From assembly GCA_045107005.1 (NCBI GenBank), contig JBGCFP010000137.1, forward strand, positions 1 to 34,157: a stretch of DNA of 34,157 nt, in the 5' to 3' direction. Below the pieces are notes generated by a model. The model was not told where the DNA came from and ran no database searches. It saw nothing but the letters and a program-made list of their open reading frames with translations. The DNA comes from JBCCMA01 sp045107005. GTDB taxonomy: Bacteria > Pseudomonadota > Gammaproteobacteria > Steroidobacterales > JBCCMA01. Position numbers and translations under genes: made by a program. Each line of letters opens with the position of its first letter. The first letter of the stretch is position 1. Shown here piece after piece: positions 1 through 7,578 of this stretch.

Positions 1-612
1 TGTTTCCCAGTACTGAAGAAAATCCGGATCGGCCATAAACGGCTCGGACATCTTCGTCCAGATCGCGCCGGGCGGCAGGTAGTTGACGGGGATGCCGCGC
101 TTGCCCAGATCGACCGCCATGCCCTTGCTTAAGCCCGCGACTGCGTGTTTGGACGCGCCGTAAATGGCCAGGGCCGGGCCGCCCAGGTCCGACATGATGG
201 AGCCGAGATTGATCACTCGGCCTTGTTCGCTTTTCTTCAAGTGCGGGACCGCTGCGCGGGACAGTCGGAACATCGAGCGCACGTTGACATCCATGATCGT
301 GTCCCACTGCTCGTCAGTGAGCGTTTCGAAATCGCCGGCGATGGCAATACCGGCATTGTTGATCAGAAAATCAATGCCGCCAAACGCTTCGACGGCCGTG
401 TTAACGATCGTCGTCGGCGCTTCGTCTGCCGTCACATCGACAACAACGCAGCGCAACGCATCGCTGGCGTCAAAGGCGCTGGCCAGATCGTCTTCATCGC
501 GGTCAACGGCGACCACGCGCACGTCCCGTTCCAACAATGACGTGGCGATAGCCCGGCCTATGCCGTTCGCCGCGCCGGTAACGATGGCGCAGCGGCCCGC
601 GAACCCGCTCAC
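1..612 (-). CDS. SDR-family oxidoreductase, C-terminus beyond window edge
   Basis: This is the first 204 codons of a classical short-chain dehydrogenase/reductase, read on the minus strand and open at base 1. Visible are the Rossmann glycine motif TGAANGIG (residues 12-19), NNAG (85-88), and the tetrad residues Asn110, Ser138, Tyr151 and Lys155 in YGASK. The family oxidises or reduces alcohols, aldehydes or ketones with NAD(P)(H) in the cytoplasm. The start is a GTG only 6 bases after the stop of the TonB-dependent receptor, with TAAGG 5 bases upstream, so the two genes almost certainly share a transcript. That suggests action on whatever the receptor imports, but the substrate cannot be read from sequence. 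Family assignment is secure. Confidence 0.9.
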   Translation of the reverse strand, partial: MSGFAGRCAIVTGAANGIGRAIATSLLERDVRVVAVDRDEDDLASAFDASDALRCVVVDVTADEAPTTIVNTAVEAFGGIDFLINNAGIAIAGDFETLTDEQWDTIMDVNVRSMFRLSRAAVPHLKKSEQGRVINLGSIMSDLGGPALAIYGASKHAVAGLSKGMAVDLGKRGIPVNYLPPGAIWTKMSEPFMADPDFLQYWET

Positions 613-618
613 GTGGCC

Positions 619-3027
619 TTACTCAGGGCCGAACTTCAGGCCGGCTTCGAGACCAAACGTGCGCGGGGGACCGTAGTTCGAGAACGTCCACAGCGCGCCC
701 ACTGCCTGGGATGCCGTCTTATAGCGATCGTCGGTCAGGTTGCGACCGAACGCCGAGATATAGGTTTTGTCGCTCGGCGAAGTCCACGTGACGCTCGCGT
801 TGAGGATTGTCCGCTTCTCAAGAATCGTATCGAACTCTGAGCCAATATCGTCGTTGTAGTAATACGTGTTTTCGTCTTCGTAATTGAAGTTGGTGTTCCA
901 GCGCAAGCGGCCACCGTCGCTCAACTCGTTCTCATACGTCAGATCGATACCGGCGGTAATCTCCGGTGCGCGCACGACGTCACGCCCCGAGAAGTCTTCC
1001 AGCACGCCGTCACGATCACGATCGAGCAGAAACTCGTTGTACTCGGCGTTCAAATAGCCGATGTTGGCCCGCAATGTCAGATCGTCGAGCAGCAGCCAGG
1101 TCAGCTCGAGTTCGACACCGCTGGCGTCTACGTCAGCAGCGTTAAACGTACGCGTTTCCTGAAACGCAGTGCCCGGCAGCGACACCACCGTGCTGCGCTG
1201 GAAGTCTTCGTAGTTCACGTGAAAGGCCGTCGCGTTCAGACGGAAAGTGTCTGAGAAATCCATCTTCATGCCCACTTCAATGTTGGTCGCGAACTCAGGA
1301 TCGTAGGACTGCAGAGGGAAGTTGGCGAAACCGCCGGAGCCGGCCTGATCGTTGTAACCACCGCTTTTGAAGCCGCGTGAAACAGTCAAGTAACCAAAGT
1401 AGTCATCATTGAACTGATAGGAGCCGGTAATTCGCCACGTGGGCTCGCTCCAGGACTGCGATTCACGCTGGACAAACGCCGCAGCGCGCGTGAAGTCGGC
1501 GCCGTCCAGCGGCTCGTTGATGCTGCTCAGACCACCGGGAAAAATAAATCCGATGGGCAAGCCTTCGCGCGCCGTGTAGCGCTTTTCCTCGTCGGTGAAG
1601 CGCGCGCCAATTCCCAGCTGGAATCGATCCGTGAAGTCAAACGTCGCATCGGCAAACACGGCGGTTGCCGTCGCGTCCTGCGCGTTACACAGCAACAGCG
1701 GCGTTGCGTTATCCAGAATGCCAGGGTTGGCTGAACCAAAGAACTCGGTCAGACCGAGCTGCTGGAGCACGCAAAATTGCGCATCGTTGGTTTGATGAAA
1801 CACACCGGCGACGTAGTTAAACATGCCGTCAAAATCCGACCCGATCCGCGCTTCCAATTGAAACGTCTGGCGATTGTCATCACGACTTGCCGCGAAAAAG
1901 CTTTCGTAGGCGGTGCCCAGATATTCGTTGGGTAAGCGCGACTCCTGATCGCGGTAGCCCACCAGGCCGTAAAACGTGTAGTCGTCGGTGGTATATTCGA
2001 TGTTGGTGTACGCGCCAAAAATATCGACACGCTGACCGTCGCCAAGATTGACGATAGAGCTGTTGTGCAAACCTGCCTGATCAAGCGGGTCACCGCCGGT
2101 GATCCCTGGAAACCCTAGCAAGGTGGCCAACTGACCGGCAGCGGCCGGTGTCGTGTTGACCACCGGCACCGCATCGCTGCTGTCGCGCACGAGTTCGATC
2201 TGGGTGAGCAACGTGAACTGATCGTCAGGCTCCCACAAAAACTTGGCGCGACCGGAAAATACGTCTTTGCCACCGAGCGAACTGCCGTCGCCAGCAACGG
2301 CCGTGCCGTCCGTTTGACCAGCGTCACCCAGACCAGCGCCGAACGCGTCAATCGGGTTATCCACCTTGCCGTTTTCGTAGTAGCCGTCGCTGTTTTGATA
2401 AATGCCGGCGAATCGGAAAGCGGCCGTGTCGCCCAGCGGCACGTTGATTGCGAGGCGCCCCTTGAGATCGTTAAACGAGCCGTACTGCAATGACGTGTCG
2501 ACCGAACTGACGCCAATTTCAGGGCGACGTGTCCGAACCACCACGGCGCCAGCCGTCGTGTTCTTGCCAAACAGCGTGCCCTGGGGGCCGCGCAGCACTT
2601 CCAGCGATTCGATGTCGAACGGCTCGAGCAGTTGGGTCTGCACGTGTGGCACCACAAAATCATCAACGATCACGCCGACTTTCGGATCGAAGTAGACAAT
2701 GATGTCGGTCTCCGCCGCGCCACGCATCGCAAACGACGCCGCGTTAAAGCCGGTGACCGTTGCTGCAGAGAAGTTGGGCACGAACAGTGCTATTTCGCCG
2801 ATGTCCTGAGCAAAGAGCTTCTCGAATTCCTCGGTGTTCACGGAAGTGACGGAGACCGGCGTGGTCTGCAGGTCCGTTGCCGCGCGTCGCGTGGCGTTCA
2901 CGATGACTTCTTCGAGTTGTGCCACCGCTGACATTGCGGGGAACAAAGCGGCGCACGAGAGTGCGGCGGCAAGGGTGGACGTCGTGGCAAGACGGGCCTT
3001 GATGGCCGTCGACAGCGAATTGCTCAT
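619..3027 (-). CDS. TonB-dependent outer-membrane receptor
   Basis: An 802-residue outer-membrane active transporter driven by TonB/ExbBD. It has a signal peptide (about residues 1-35, ending in AVAQ) and a TonB-box-like segment EEVIVNATRR. A plug domain follows, with the characteristic VLRGPQGTLFGKNTTAGAV motif, then a long beta-barrel ending in aromatic-rich strands near the C-terminus. The architecture is that of the large subfamily used for siderophores, sterols, polyketides and other bulky nutrients. The neighbouring SDR and TetR genes argue for a catabolic rather than an iron role, but this is inference. The start is chosen at ATG 3027 because GGGGGA stands just upstream. An in-frame ATG 17 codons earlier has no such site and would bury the signal peptide. 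Confidence 0.93.
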   Translation of the reverse strand: MSNSLSTAIKARLATTSTLAAALSCAALFPAMSAVAQLEEVIVNATRRAATDLQTTPVSVTSVNTEEFEKLFAQDIGEIALFVPNFSAATVTGFNAASFAMRGAAETDIIVYFDPKVGVIVDDFVVPHVQTQLLEPFDIESLEVLRGPQGTLFGKNTTAGAVVVRTRRPEIGVSSVDTSLQYGSFNDLKGRLAINVPLGDTAAFRFAGIYQNSDGYYENGKVDNPIDAFGAGLGDAGQTDGTAVAGDGSSLGGKDVFSGRAKFLWEPDDQFTLLTQIELVRDSSDAVPVVNTTPAAAGQLATLLGFPGITGGDPLDQAGLHNSSIVNLGDGQRVDIFGAYTNIEYTTDDYTFYGLVGYRDQESRLPNEYLGTAYESFFAASRDDNRQTFQLEARIGSDFDGMFNYVAGVFHQTNDAQFCVLQQLGLTEFFGSANPGILDNATPLLLCNAQDATATAVFADATFDFTDRFQLGIGARFTDEEKRYTAREGLPIGFIFPGGLSSINEPLDGADFTRAAAFVQRESQSWSEPTWRITGSYQFNDDYFGYLTVSRGFKSGGYNDQAGSGGFANFPLQSYDPEFATNIEVGMKMDFSDTFRLNATAFHVNYEDFQRSTVVSLPGTAFQETRTFNAADVDASGVELELTWLLLDDLTLRANIGYLNAEYNEFLLDRDRDGVLEDFSGRDVVRAPEITAGIDLTYENELSDGGRLRWNTNFNYEDENTYYYNDDIGSEFDTILEKRTILNASVTWTSPSDKTYISAFGRNLTDDRYKTASQAVGALWTFSNYGPPRTFGLEAGLKFGPE

Positions 3028-3094
3028 GGTTTCCCCCGGAGCGCTATGAATGGCGATATGGGCCAGATGCTCGGCCAATTACGAAAAAAAGTCA

Positions 3095-3160
3095 AACACG
3101 ATTGTTTTTTTTGCTATAACGGGAAGCACCGGTTCTGCAAAGAGTTTTTACCGGTGAACA
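3095..3160 (-). promoter_or_regulatory. Candidate promoter and paired ACCGGT sites upstream of the TonB receptor
   Basis: On the minus strand TTGCAG (3135-3140) and TATAGC lie 16 bases apart and could be the -35 and -10 boxes of the receptor gene. Two copies of the palindrome ACCGGT (3128-3133 and 3150-3155) lie 22 bases apart, centre to centre. One falls between the two boxes and one lies upstream of the -35. With their flanking bases they form a 7-bp inverted repeat (3127-3133 and 3150-3156). This placement suits a repressor site, perhaps for the adjacent TetR protein. Both promoter and operator are predictions. Confidence 0.35.
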
Positions 3161-3200
3161 CCTCAATTCCGGCGCTGCGTTGCAACAATGCGACACACGT

Positions 3201-3842
3201 TTAGCCGGGGAGCAGAGCTCGAATTTGCTCTTCGAGGTAACGCAGAAAGGTCTTTTCATCGCTGCCGCGCGGGTGCATTAAATGACTAATGGCGATGCCT
3301 TCAATCAACGTCTGGCTCAGGCTCAACGCGAGGTTGAACGCCTCAGGGTCTTTTTGCCATTCCGGGAACGATTGCTGCGCCGTGGCATACCATTCCTCGT
3401 CGAAACGGGTCTGCGCTGGCAGCAGAATTTTACGCAATTCGTCGTCGTGACGAGCGGCGACCGACAGCTCAATAAACGCCAGGAACAGCGGATGGTTGGC
3501 GTGCGCCCAGTACGCCCGCACGGCCATTTTCACGCGATCTTCATCGACGGGCAGCGCCTTCGACGCGTTCACAAATGCGCGCGTGCGTTTTTCAAACAAG
3601 TAATCGACCGTCGCAGCAATAATGTCGTTCTTGGACGGGAAGTGGTGCAGCGTCGCGCCGCGCGACAATCCGGCCTGCTCGGCGATCATCATGGTCGTGG
3701 TTTTCGCATAGCCGATGTTCACGATGCAGTGCACGGCCGCATCGAGAATCTGCTGTCGCGTGCTCGAACTTTTGTAGGCTTGCCACCCTTTTTCACCCGG
3801 GCCGGCCGGGCGGACAGAGGTTTTTTTGGTTTGCCGTGGCAT
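3201..3842 (-). CDS. TetR/AcrR-family transcriptional regulator
   Basis: A 213-residue one-component regulator. After a basic N-terminal extension comes the TetR helix-turn-helix: STRQQILDAA, then TTTMMIAEQAGLSRGATLHHF, which includes the family-typical recognition helix and LHHFPSK turn. The rest is an all-helical ligand-binding domain. The C-terminus (SQTLIEGIAISHLMHPRG) resembles TetR proteins that sense acyl or aromatic ligands. It lies on the same strand as the TonB receptor (173-base gap) and is divergent from the SDR at 3954, so it probably controls one or both. The start at 3842 (MPRQTKK) has AGG upstream. A longer in-frame version from 3905 has no ribosome site. Confidence 0.9.
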   Translation of the reverse strand: MPRQTKKTSVRPAGPGEKGWQAYKSSSTRQQILDAAVHCIVNIGYAKTTTMMIAEQAGLSRGATLHHFPSKNDIIAATVDYLFEKRTRAFVNASKALPVDEDRVKMAVRAYWAHANHPLFLAFIELSVAARHDDELRKILLPAQTRFDEEWYATAQQSFPEWQKDPEAFNLALSLSQTLIEGIAISHLMHPRGSDEKTFLRYLEEQIRALLPG

Positions 3843-3953
3843 GAACCTGCGTTTCTCGAACGTAAGGGCACAAAAGCGCTGCGCCGGACGAGTCGAGGTT
3901 ATCATGATTTTTTTTTACGGTTTCAATCAGCACAGTAAACGAGGAATTGATCG

Positions 3954-4712
3954 ATGGGTGAACGGGTAAAAGATAAAGTCGCATTGGTCACCGGAGCCGC
4001 TTCGGGCCTGGGCAAGGCCGATGCCATGGCGTTGGCGCGTGAAGGCGCGTCAGTCGTGCTGACGGATGTCAATGAAGACGGTGCAGCGGTGGCCGAACAA
4101 ATCGCCAAAGAAACCGGTGCGAAGACCGCCTTCTATCACCAGGACGTTTCGGATGAGAATCGCTGGAGCGAAGTGGTCGCCCAGGTGGAAAAAGATTTTG
4201 GTGGCCTCAACGTGCTGGTCAACAACGCCGGTATTGTGATTATCGCAACACCGGAATCGACCACGTTGGATCAATTTCGTCTGGCCAACGGCGTCATGAG
4301 CGAAGGCGTGTTTCTTGGATGCCGCGCTGCCATTCCGGCCATGCAGCGATCGGGCGGCGGCTCGATTATCAATATGGCGTCCGTCGCGTCACATCTGGGT
4401 TATCCGGTGTTCTTCGCCTACACGGCAGCCAAGGGCGCGGTACGCGCGATGACCAAATCCATCGCCGTGCACTGCCAGATGAACGGCTACAATATTCGCT
4501 GCAACTCCGTCCACCCAAGTTCGATTGCCACGCCAATGATCGATCAGGCCAATCGTGAACTTGGCATCGAACCGGCGGAACCTGGCTCCGATCCGATCGG
4601 CGTTGGCGACCCCGTGGACGTGGCAAATCTGATTGTGTTTCTGGCGAGCGAAGAGTCGCGCTTTATTAACGGCAGCGAGCTGGTCATCGACAACGGGTTG
4701 ACCATTCAGTAG
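3954..4712 (+). CDS. SDR-family NAD(P)-dependent oxidoreductase
   Basis: A complete 252-residue classical short-chain dehydrogenase, similar in layout to hydroxysteroid and cyclic-alcohol dehydrogenases. It shows TGAASGLG (13-20), NNAG (90-93), Ser143 and the Tyr156-x3-Lys160 pair in YTAAK. Asp38 after the second strand suggests NAD(H) preference. The position that usually carries the tetrad Asn (the vNl-G region, about residue 115) appears to be Met, which is unusual but not disabling in every SDR. The start has GAGGAA upstream. The gene is divergent from the TetR gene. Its stop codon directly abuts that of the convergent CoA-transferase, with no bases between. Confidence 0.92.
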   Translation: MGERVKDKVALVTGAASGLGKADAMALAREGASVVLTDVNEDGAAVAEQIAKETGAKTAFYHQDVSDENRWSEVVAQVEKDFGGLNVLVNNAGIVIIATPESTTLDQFRLANGVMSEGVFLGCRAAIPAMQRSGGGSIINMASVASHLGYPVFFAYTAAKGAVRAMTKSIAVHCQMNGYNIRCNSVHPSSIATPMIDQANRELGIEPAEPGSDPIGVGDPVDVANLIVFLASEESRFINGSELVIDNGLTIQ

Positions 4713-5921
4713 TCAGGCGACGGCGCCGCCTTCGCGCAAAGCACGGCGGCGCTGCGCATCAAACCCCAGCTCTTCGAGCACCTGATCGGTGTGCTCACCG
4801 GGCGTGGGTGGCCGCTGCCGAATGCCGTTTTCAGACTGCGACATACTGAACGGCAAATCGGCGACGGGTGCCGCTGCGGGCGCGCCGGGATAGAGCACCT
4901 GTCCGAGTACGCCAAGTGCGTCGACCTGTGGATGCGCCAACGCGTCAGCCGGCGTTAACACCGGGCCGGCCGGCACACCGGCTGCCGACAGCTCGTCAAG
5001 TGCCACTTGTGTCGTGCGCAATGCGCACCATTGCGCCAGCGGCGCGCACAGTTCGTCACGCCACTCGCCCCGACTCTGATCGGTTGCGAACCTTGTATCG
5101 TCGAGCCACTCGGGTCTGTCAATGAGCGTCGCGATGCGCTTGAAAATGGCGTCCCCGGGGCAGTGCACCAGCACGTGGCCATCACGCGTTGCGAGAACAT
5201 CGGACGGTCCCGACGTCTGTACTCGATTGCCGCTGCCTTCGCGACCCAGCGCCAGCGCGCCCTCTTCGATCAGATGCGAGTTAAAAACAGCCAGCGCCGT
5301 ACCCAGCAGCGACGAGGCAATCTCCTGTCCGCGACCCGATTGATCACGCTCGCGCAGCGCGGCCATCACACCAAACGCCGTGAGAACCGCAGTGCTGTAA
5401 TCGACATACGGCGCGGCCGCTTTGGCCGGATTTCCCGGTGTGCCACTGGTGTGCATTGCCCCCGACATGGCTTGACCTACGCCGTCAAAACCGCCTTGCG
5501 TGGCGAGCGGACCGCTTGCGCCAAAACTCGATACGTTCGCCAGAATAATGTCGTCGCGCAGCGCTTTGAGCGATGCGTAGTCCATGCCTGCCTTGCGCTG
5601 GGCGTGCGGCGGAAAATTGGACACCACGACGTCGGCCGTTTCAATCAGCCGATCGCGCACGTCGCGACCTTCAGCACTCTTGAGGCTCAAGCACACACTG
5701 CGCTTGTTGCAAGCCGTTTGCAGAAACACCGCACCGGCATCCTCGCTAAGCGGTGCGATGAAACGATCTTCACCTCCGCCAATCCGTTCAACACGAATCA
5801 CGTCCGCGCCCAGGTAACCGAGCAACGTGGCGCAGTAGGGTGCCGCGACGTAGCGGCCAAAATCCACGACGCGAACGCCGCTCAACACGCCGGCACCGGT
5901 CACGCCCGTTTTATTCGTCAA
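4713..5921 (-). CDS. CaiB/BaiF family III CoA-transferase
   Basis: A 402-residue family III CoA-transferase, which moves CoA between carboxylic acids through an enzyme-bound anhydride. Visible are the N-terminal LSGVRVVDFGRYVAAPYC segment, LGADVIRVER, the NKRSVCLSL stretch and the GFDGVGQAMSG region. The predicted catalytic Asp is Asp174 in YVDYSTA. The C-terminal TPGEHTDQVLEELGF motif is typical of formyl-CoA, carnitine and bile-acid CoA-transferases. The start is a TTG preceded by GGAG, and it overlaps the 3' end of the patatin-like gene by 11 bases, which indicates translational coupling. It presumably activates an acid substrate for the neighbouring catabolic genes; which acid is unknown. 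Confidence 0.92.
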   Translation of the reverse strand: MTNKTGVTGAGVLSGVRVVDFGRYVAAPYCATLLGYLGADVIRVERIGGGEDRFIAPLSEDAGAVFLQTACNKRSVCLSLKSAEGRDVRDRLIETADVVVSNFPPHAQRKAGMDYASLKALRDDIILANVSSFGASGPLATQGGFDGVGQAMSGAMHTSGTPGNPAKAAAPYVDYSTAVLTAFGVMAALRERDQSGRGQEIASSLLGTALAVFNSHLIEEGALALGREGSGNRVQTSGPSDVLATRDGHVLVHCPGDAIFKRIATLIDRPEWLDDTRFATDQSRGEWRDELCAPLAQWCALRTTQVALDELSAAGVPAGPVLTPADALAHPQVDALGVLGQVLYPGAPAAAPVADLPFSMSQSENGIRQRPPTPGEHTDQVLEELGFDAQRRRALREGGAVA

Positions 5922-7554
5922 GCGCCACTCCGGGTGTGCAGCCGGCGATACCCAGCCCGGTGCCGCTGTTGGGGTACGTCAGCAGTTTGGGGTCGGCGGT
6001 TTCGAGCGGTGCAATCCAGCCTTCGTTGAACAGGCCCGCCACATCAAACGTATCCGGGGCGTCCCAGTCGGTGCACCACACACCGTCTGCGGTGGACAGC
6101 GAAGTCGCAAAACCACTGGCCGGGTCGGTGAGATCAAACTGATCGGCAAGATCCTGCTCGCTGGCGCCCAACTGTGTGGCGACCCCAGTCGTAAAACCGC
6201 CGATGCCATCACGTCGATTCACCAGGATCACGCGATCGCATTCCAGCGCCCCAAGCACTTGGGCAGGGACCGGATCGCTCCAGCCGCCGGCGGAGACGCG
6301 ACCATCCGGCAGCTCCAGCGCCCGCGACAAACCCGGCTCGGCCGGTGACACGGAAATAATATCGCGCCACGGCGACTCACCCAGCGAGGAGAAACGTGCA
6401 CTCTTTGGATCGTCGAAGTCGTTCAGGTTTGTCGTGACGGTTTCAAGATCCGCCGAGCTGCCCCAGTAGCCGAACTTCACGTCATCGAAGTTCACATCCA
6501 GCGTGACGGGTTGCGCCGCAAAGTAACTCGCTTTCGCCTGGGCAAAGGCATCAACCGCATCGCCCTCCAGCACCGATGTGGTCACCAGCGACGGCAGATA
6601 CAGACCAATTGGATCGTCCAAGCGGTTGTCATCCGCATCGGGATCGAAGGCGCCGAGGAAGGTATCGAACAGATCGGCGAACAGCGTGGCGCAGGTCGCA
6701 TCCCCAGCTGGCAGTGACGAGAGCTCAGGCCAGGACAAGCCACGGCCAGGCAGCGCACACGCTTCTAAAAAGGTCTGCGTTAACGCGCTTTGCTGCGGCC
6801 CATAACCCGCGTAAAAACTTCCGAGGCGACCAACGATGTTGGCAAAGGCTGCGAAATTGATCGGGCCAGGACGCACCAGTGGCAGCGCATCATTCACCTG
6901 GAAACTCAAACTCGCCTGCAGGCCCGCAACGATGTCATTAGCGTGGAACACCGGGTCCGGAGACTGCTGCAAAAGCGTCAGTAATTCCGGGTTGATAATG
7001 CTCTGCAGATCGGCGTCCTGAAGAATATCGAGCAGCGCCTCGACGCCCTCGAGCGGTTCGTCGCCATCGAGAAGGCCTTGGATGTCGCCGGCGGATATCG
7101 CCGCCACCAGATCGAGCACCGCCAGCACGTCGGCGATCAAACCGGCGGTCTGCAGGCCTTCCAGCGATTTGAACAGGAGCGCCATGCGTGCCTGAAACTC
7201 GCGCTGCGTGCAGCGGCGACCGTCACACTGGCGCAGCAGCGGATTCGCATTGATCGATTCGATCAGAAAAACGCTGATACTGCCGGAACTGCCTCCCGCT
7301 GCGCCGCCCACCGGGCCGAACGCTTCGACGAGTCGTGCGATGGACGAATAGTGCGCCCACAGTCTCGGGCCATTGCCGCGTACGCCAACACAAATCGGCG
7401 CCACGTAGCGTTGCGCCTCGTTGTTCACGCCCAACCAAACCGGATCGAGTTCGCCGTCGTCAGGACCACTGGCGAGCACCGTTGGCGCGTGCGCGGCTGT
7501 CGCCAGGCAAAGCACCATGAAGCCGATCCGAAAATTAGTCATTACTCTTGGCAT
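5911..7554 (-). CDS. Secreted patatin-like protein with an altered catalytic Asp site
   Basis: A 547-residue exported protein; the signal peptide spans about residues 1-29. Residues 50-100 match the patatin fold start: a strand-glycine segment (ICVGVRGNG), a helix, then GGSSG at 87-91, a G-x-S-x-G nucleophile elbow with Ser89. Residues 400-447 match the patatin C-terminal block, where families read vDGGv-nlPv. Here it reads SAGGWSDPVP at 421-430, followed by CDRVILVNRRDG. The catalytic Asp is therefore apparently Ala422. A long insert (about residues 105-395) separates the two blocks. It may be a degenerate or non-hydrolytic member, or a nearby Asp (417 or 427) may substitute. GGGGGAG precedes the ATG. 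It lies 24 bases after the FAD oxidoreductase and overlaps the CoA-transferase, so these look like one operon. Confidence 0.6.
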   Translation of the reverse strand: MPRVMTNFRIGFMVLCLATAAHAPTVLASGPDDGELDPVWLGVNNEAQRYVAPICVGVRGNGPRLWAHYSSIARLVEAFGPVGGAAGGSSGSISVFLIESINANPLLRQCDGRRCTQREFQARMALLFKSLEGLQTAGLIADVLAVLDLVAAISAGDIQGLLDGDEPLEGVEALLDILQDADLQSIINPELLTLLQQSPDPVFHANDIVAGLQASLSFQVNDALPLVRPGPINFAAFANIVGRLGSFYAGYGPQQSALTQTFLEACALPGRGLSWPELSSLPAGDATCATLFADLFDTFLGAFDPDADDNRLDDPIGLYLPSLVTTSVLEGDAVDAFAQAKASYFAAQPVTLDVNFDDVKFGYWGSSADLETVTTNLNDFDDPKSARFSSLGESPWRDIISVSPAEPGLSRALELPDGRVSAGGWSDPVPAQVLGALECDRVILVNRRDGIGGFTTGVATQLGASEQDLADQFDLTDPASGFATSLSTADGVWCTDWDAPDTFDVAGLFNEGWIAPLETADPKLLTYPNSGTGLGIAGCTPGVALDE

Positions 7555-7578
7555 GTTTGCTCCCCCACTGACTCAAGT

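Noticed and set aside
3127..3156. Inverted repeat as an intrinsic terminator for the TetR gene
   Set aside because: On the minus strand the stem is not followed by a T run and the spacer is 16 bases; an operator role fits better.
5007..6029. Open frame of 340 codons on the plus strand
   Set aside because: Antisense to the CoA-transferase and the end of the patatin-like gene; no motif and no ribosome site.
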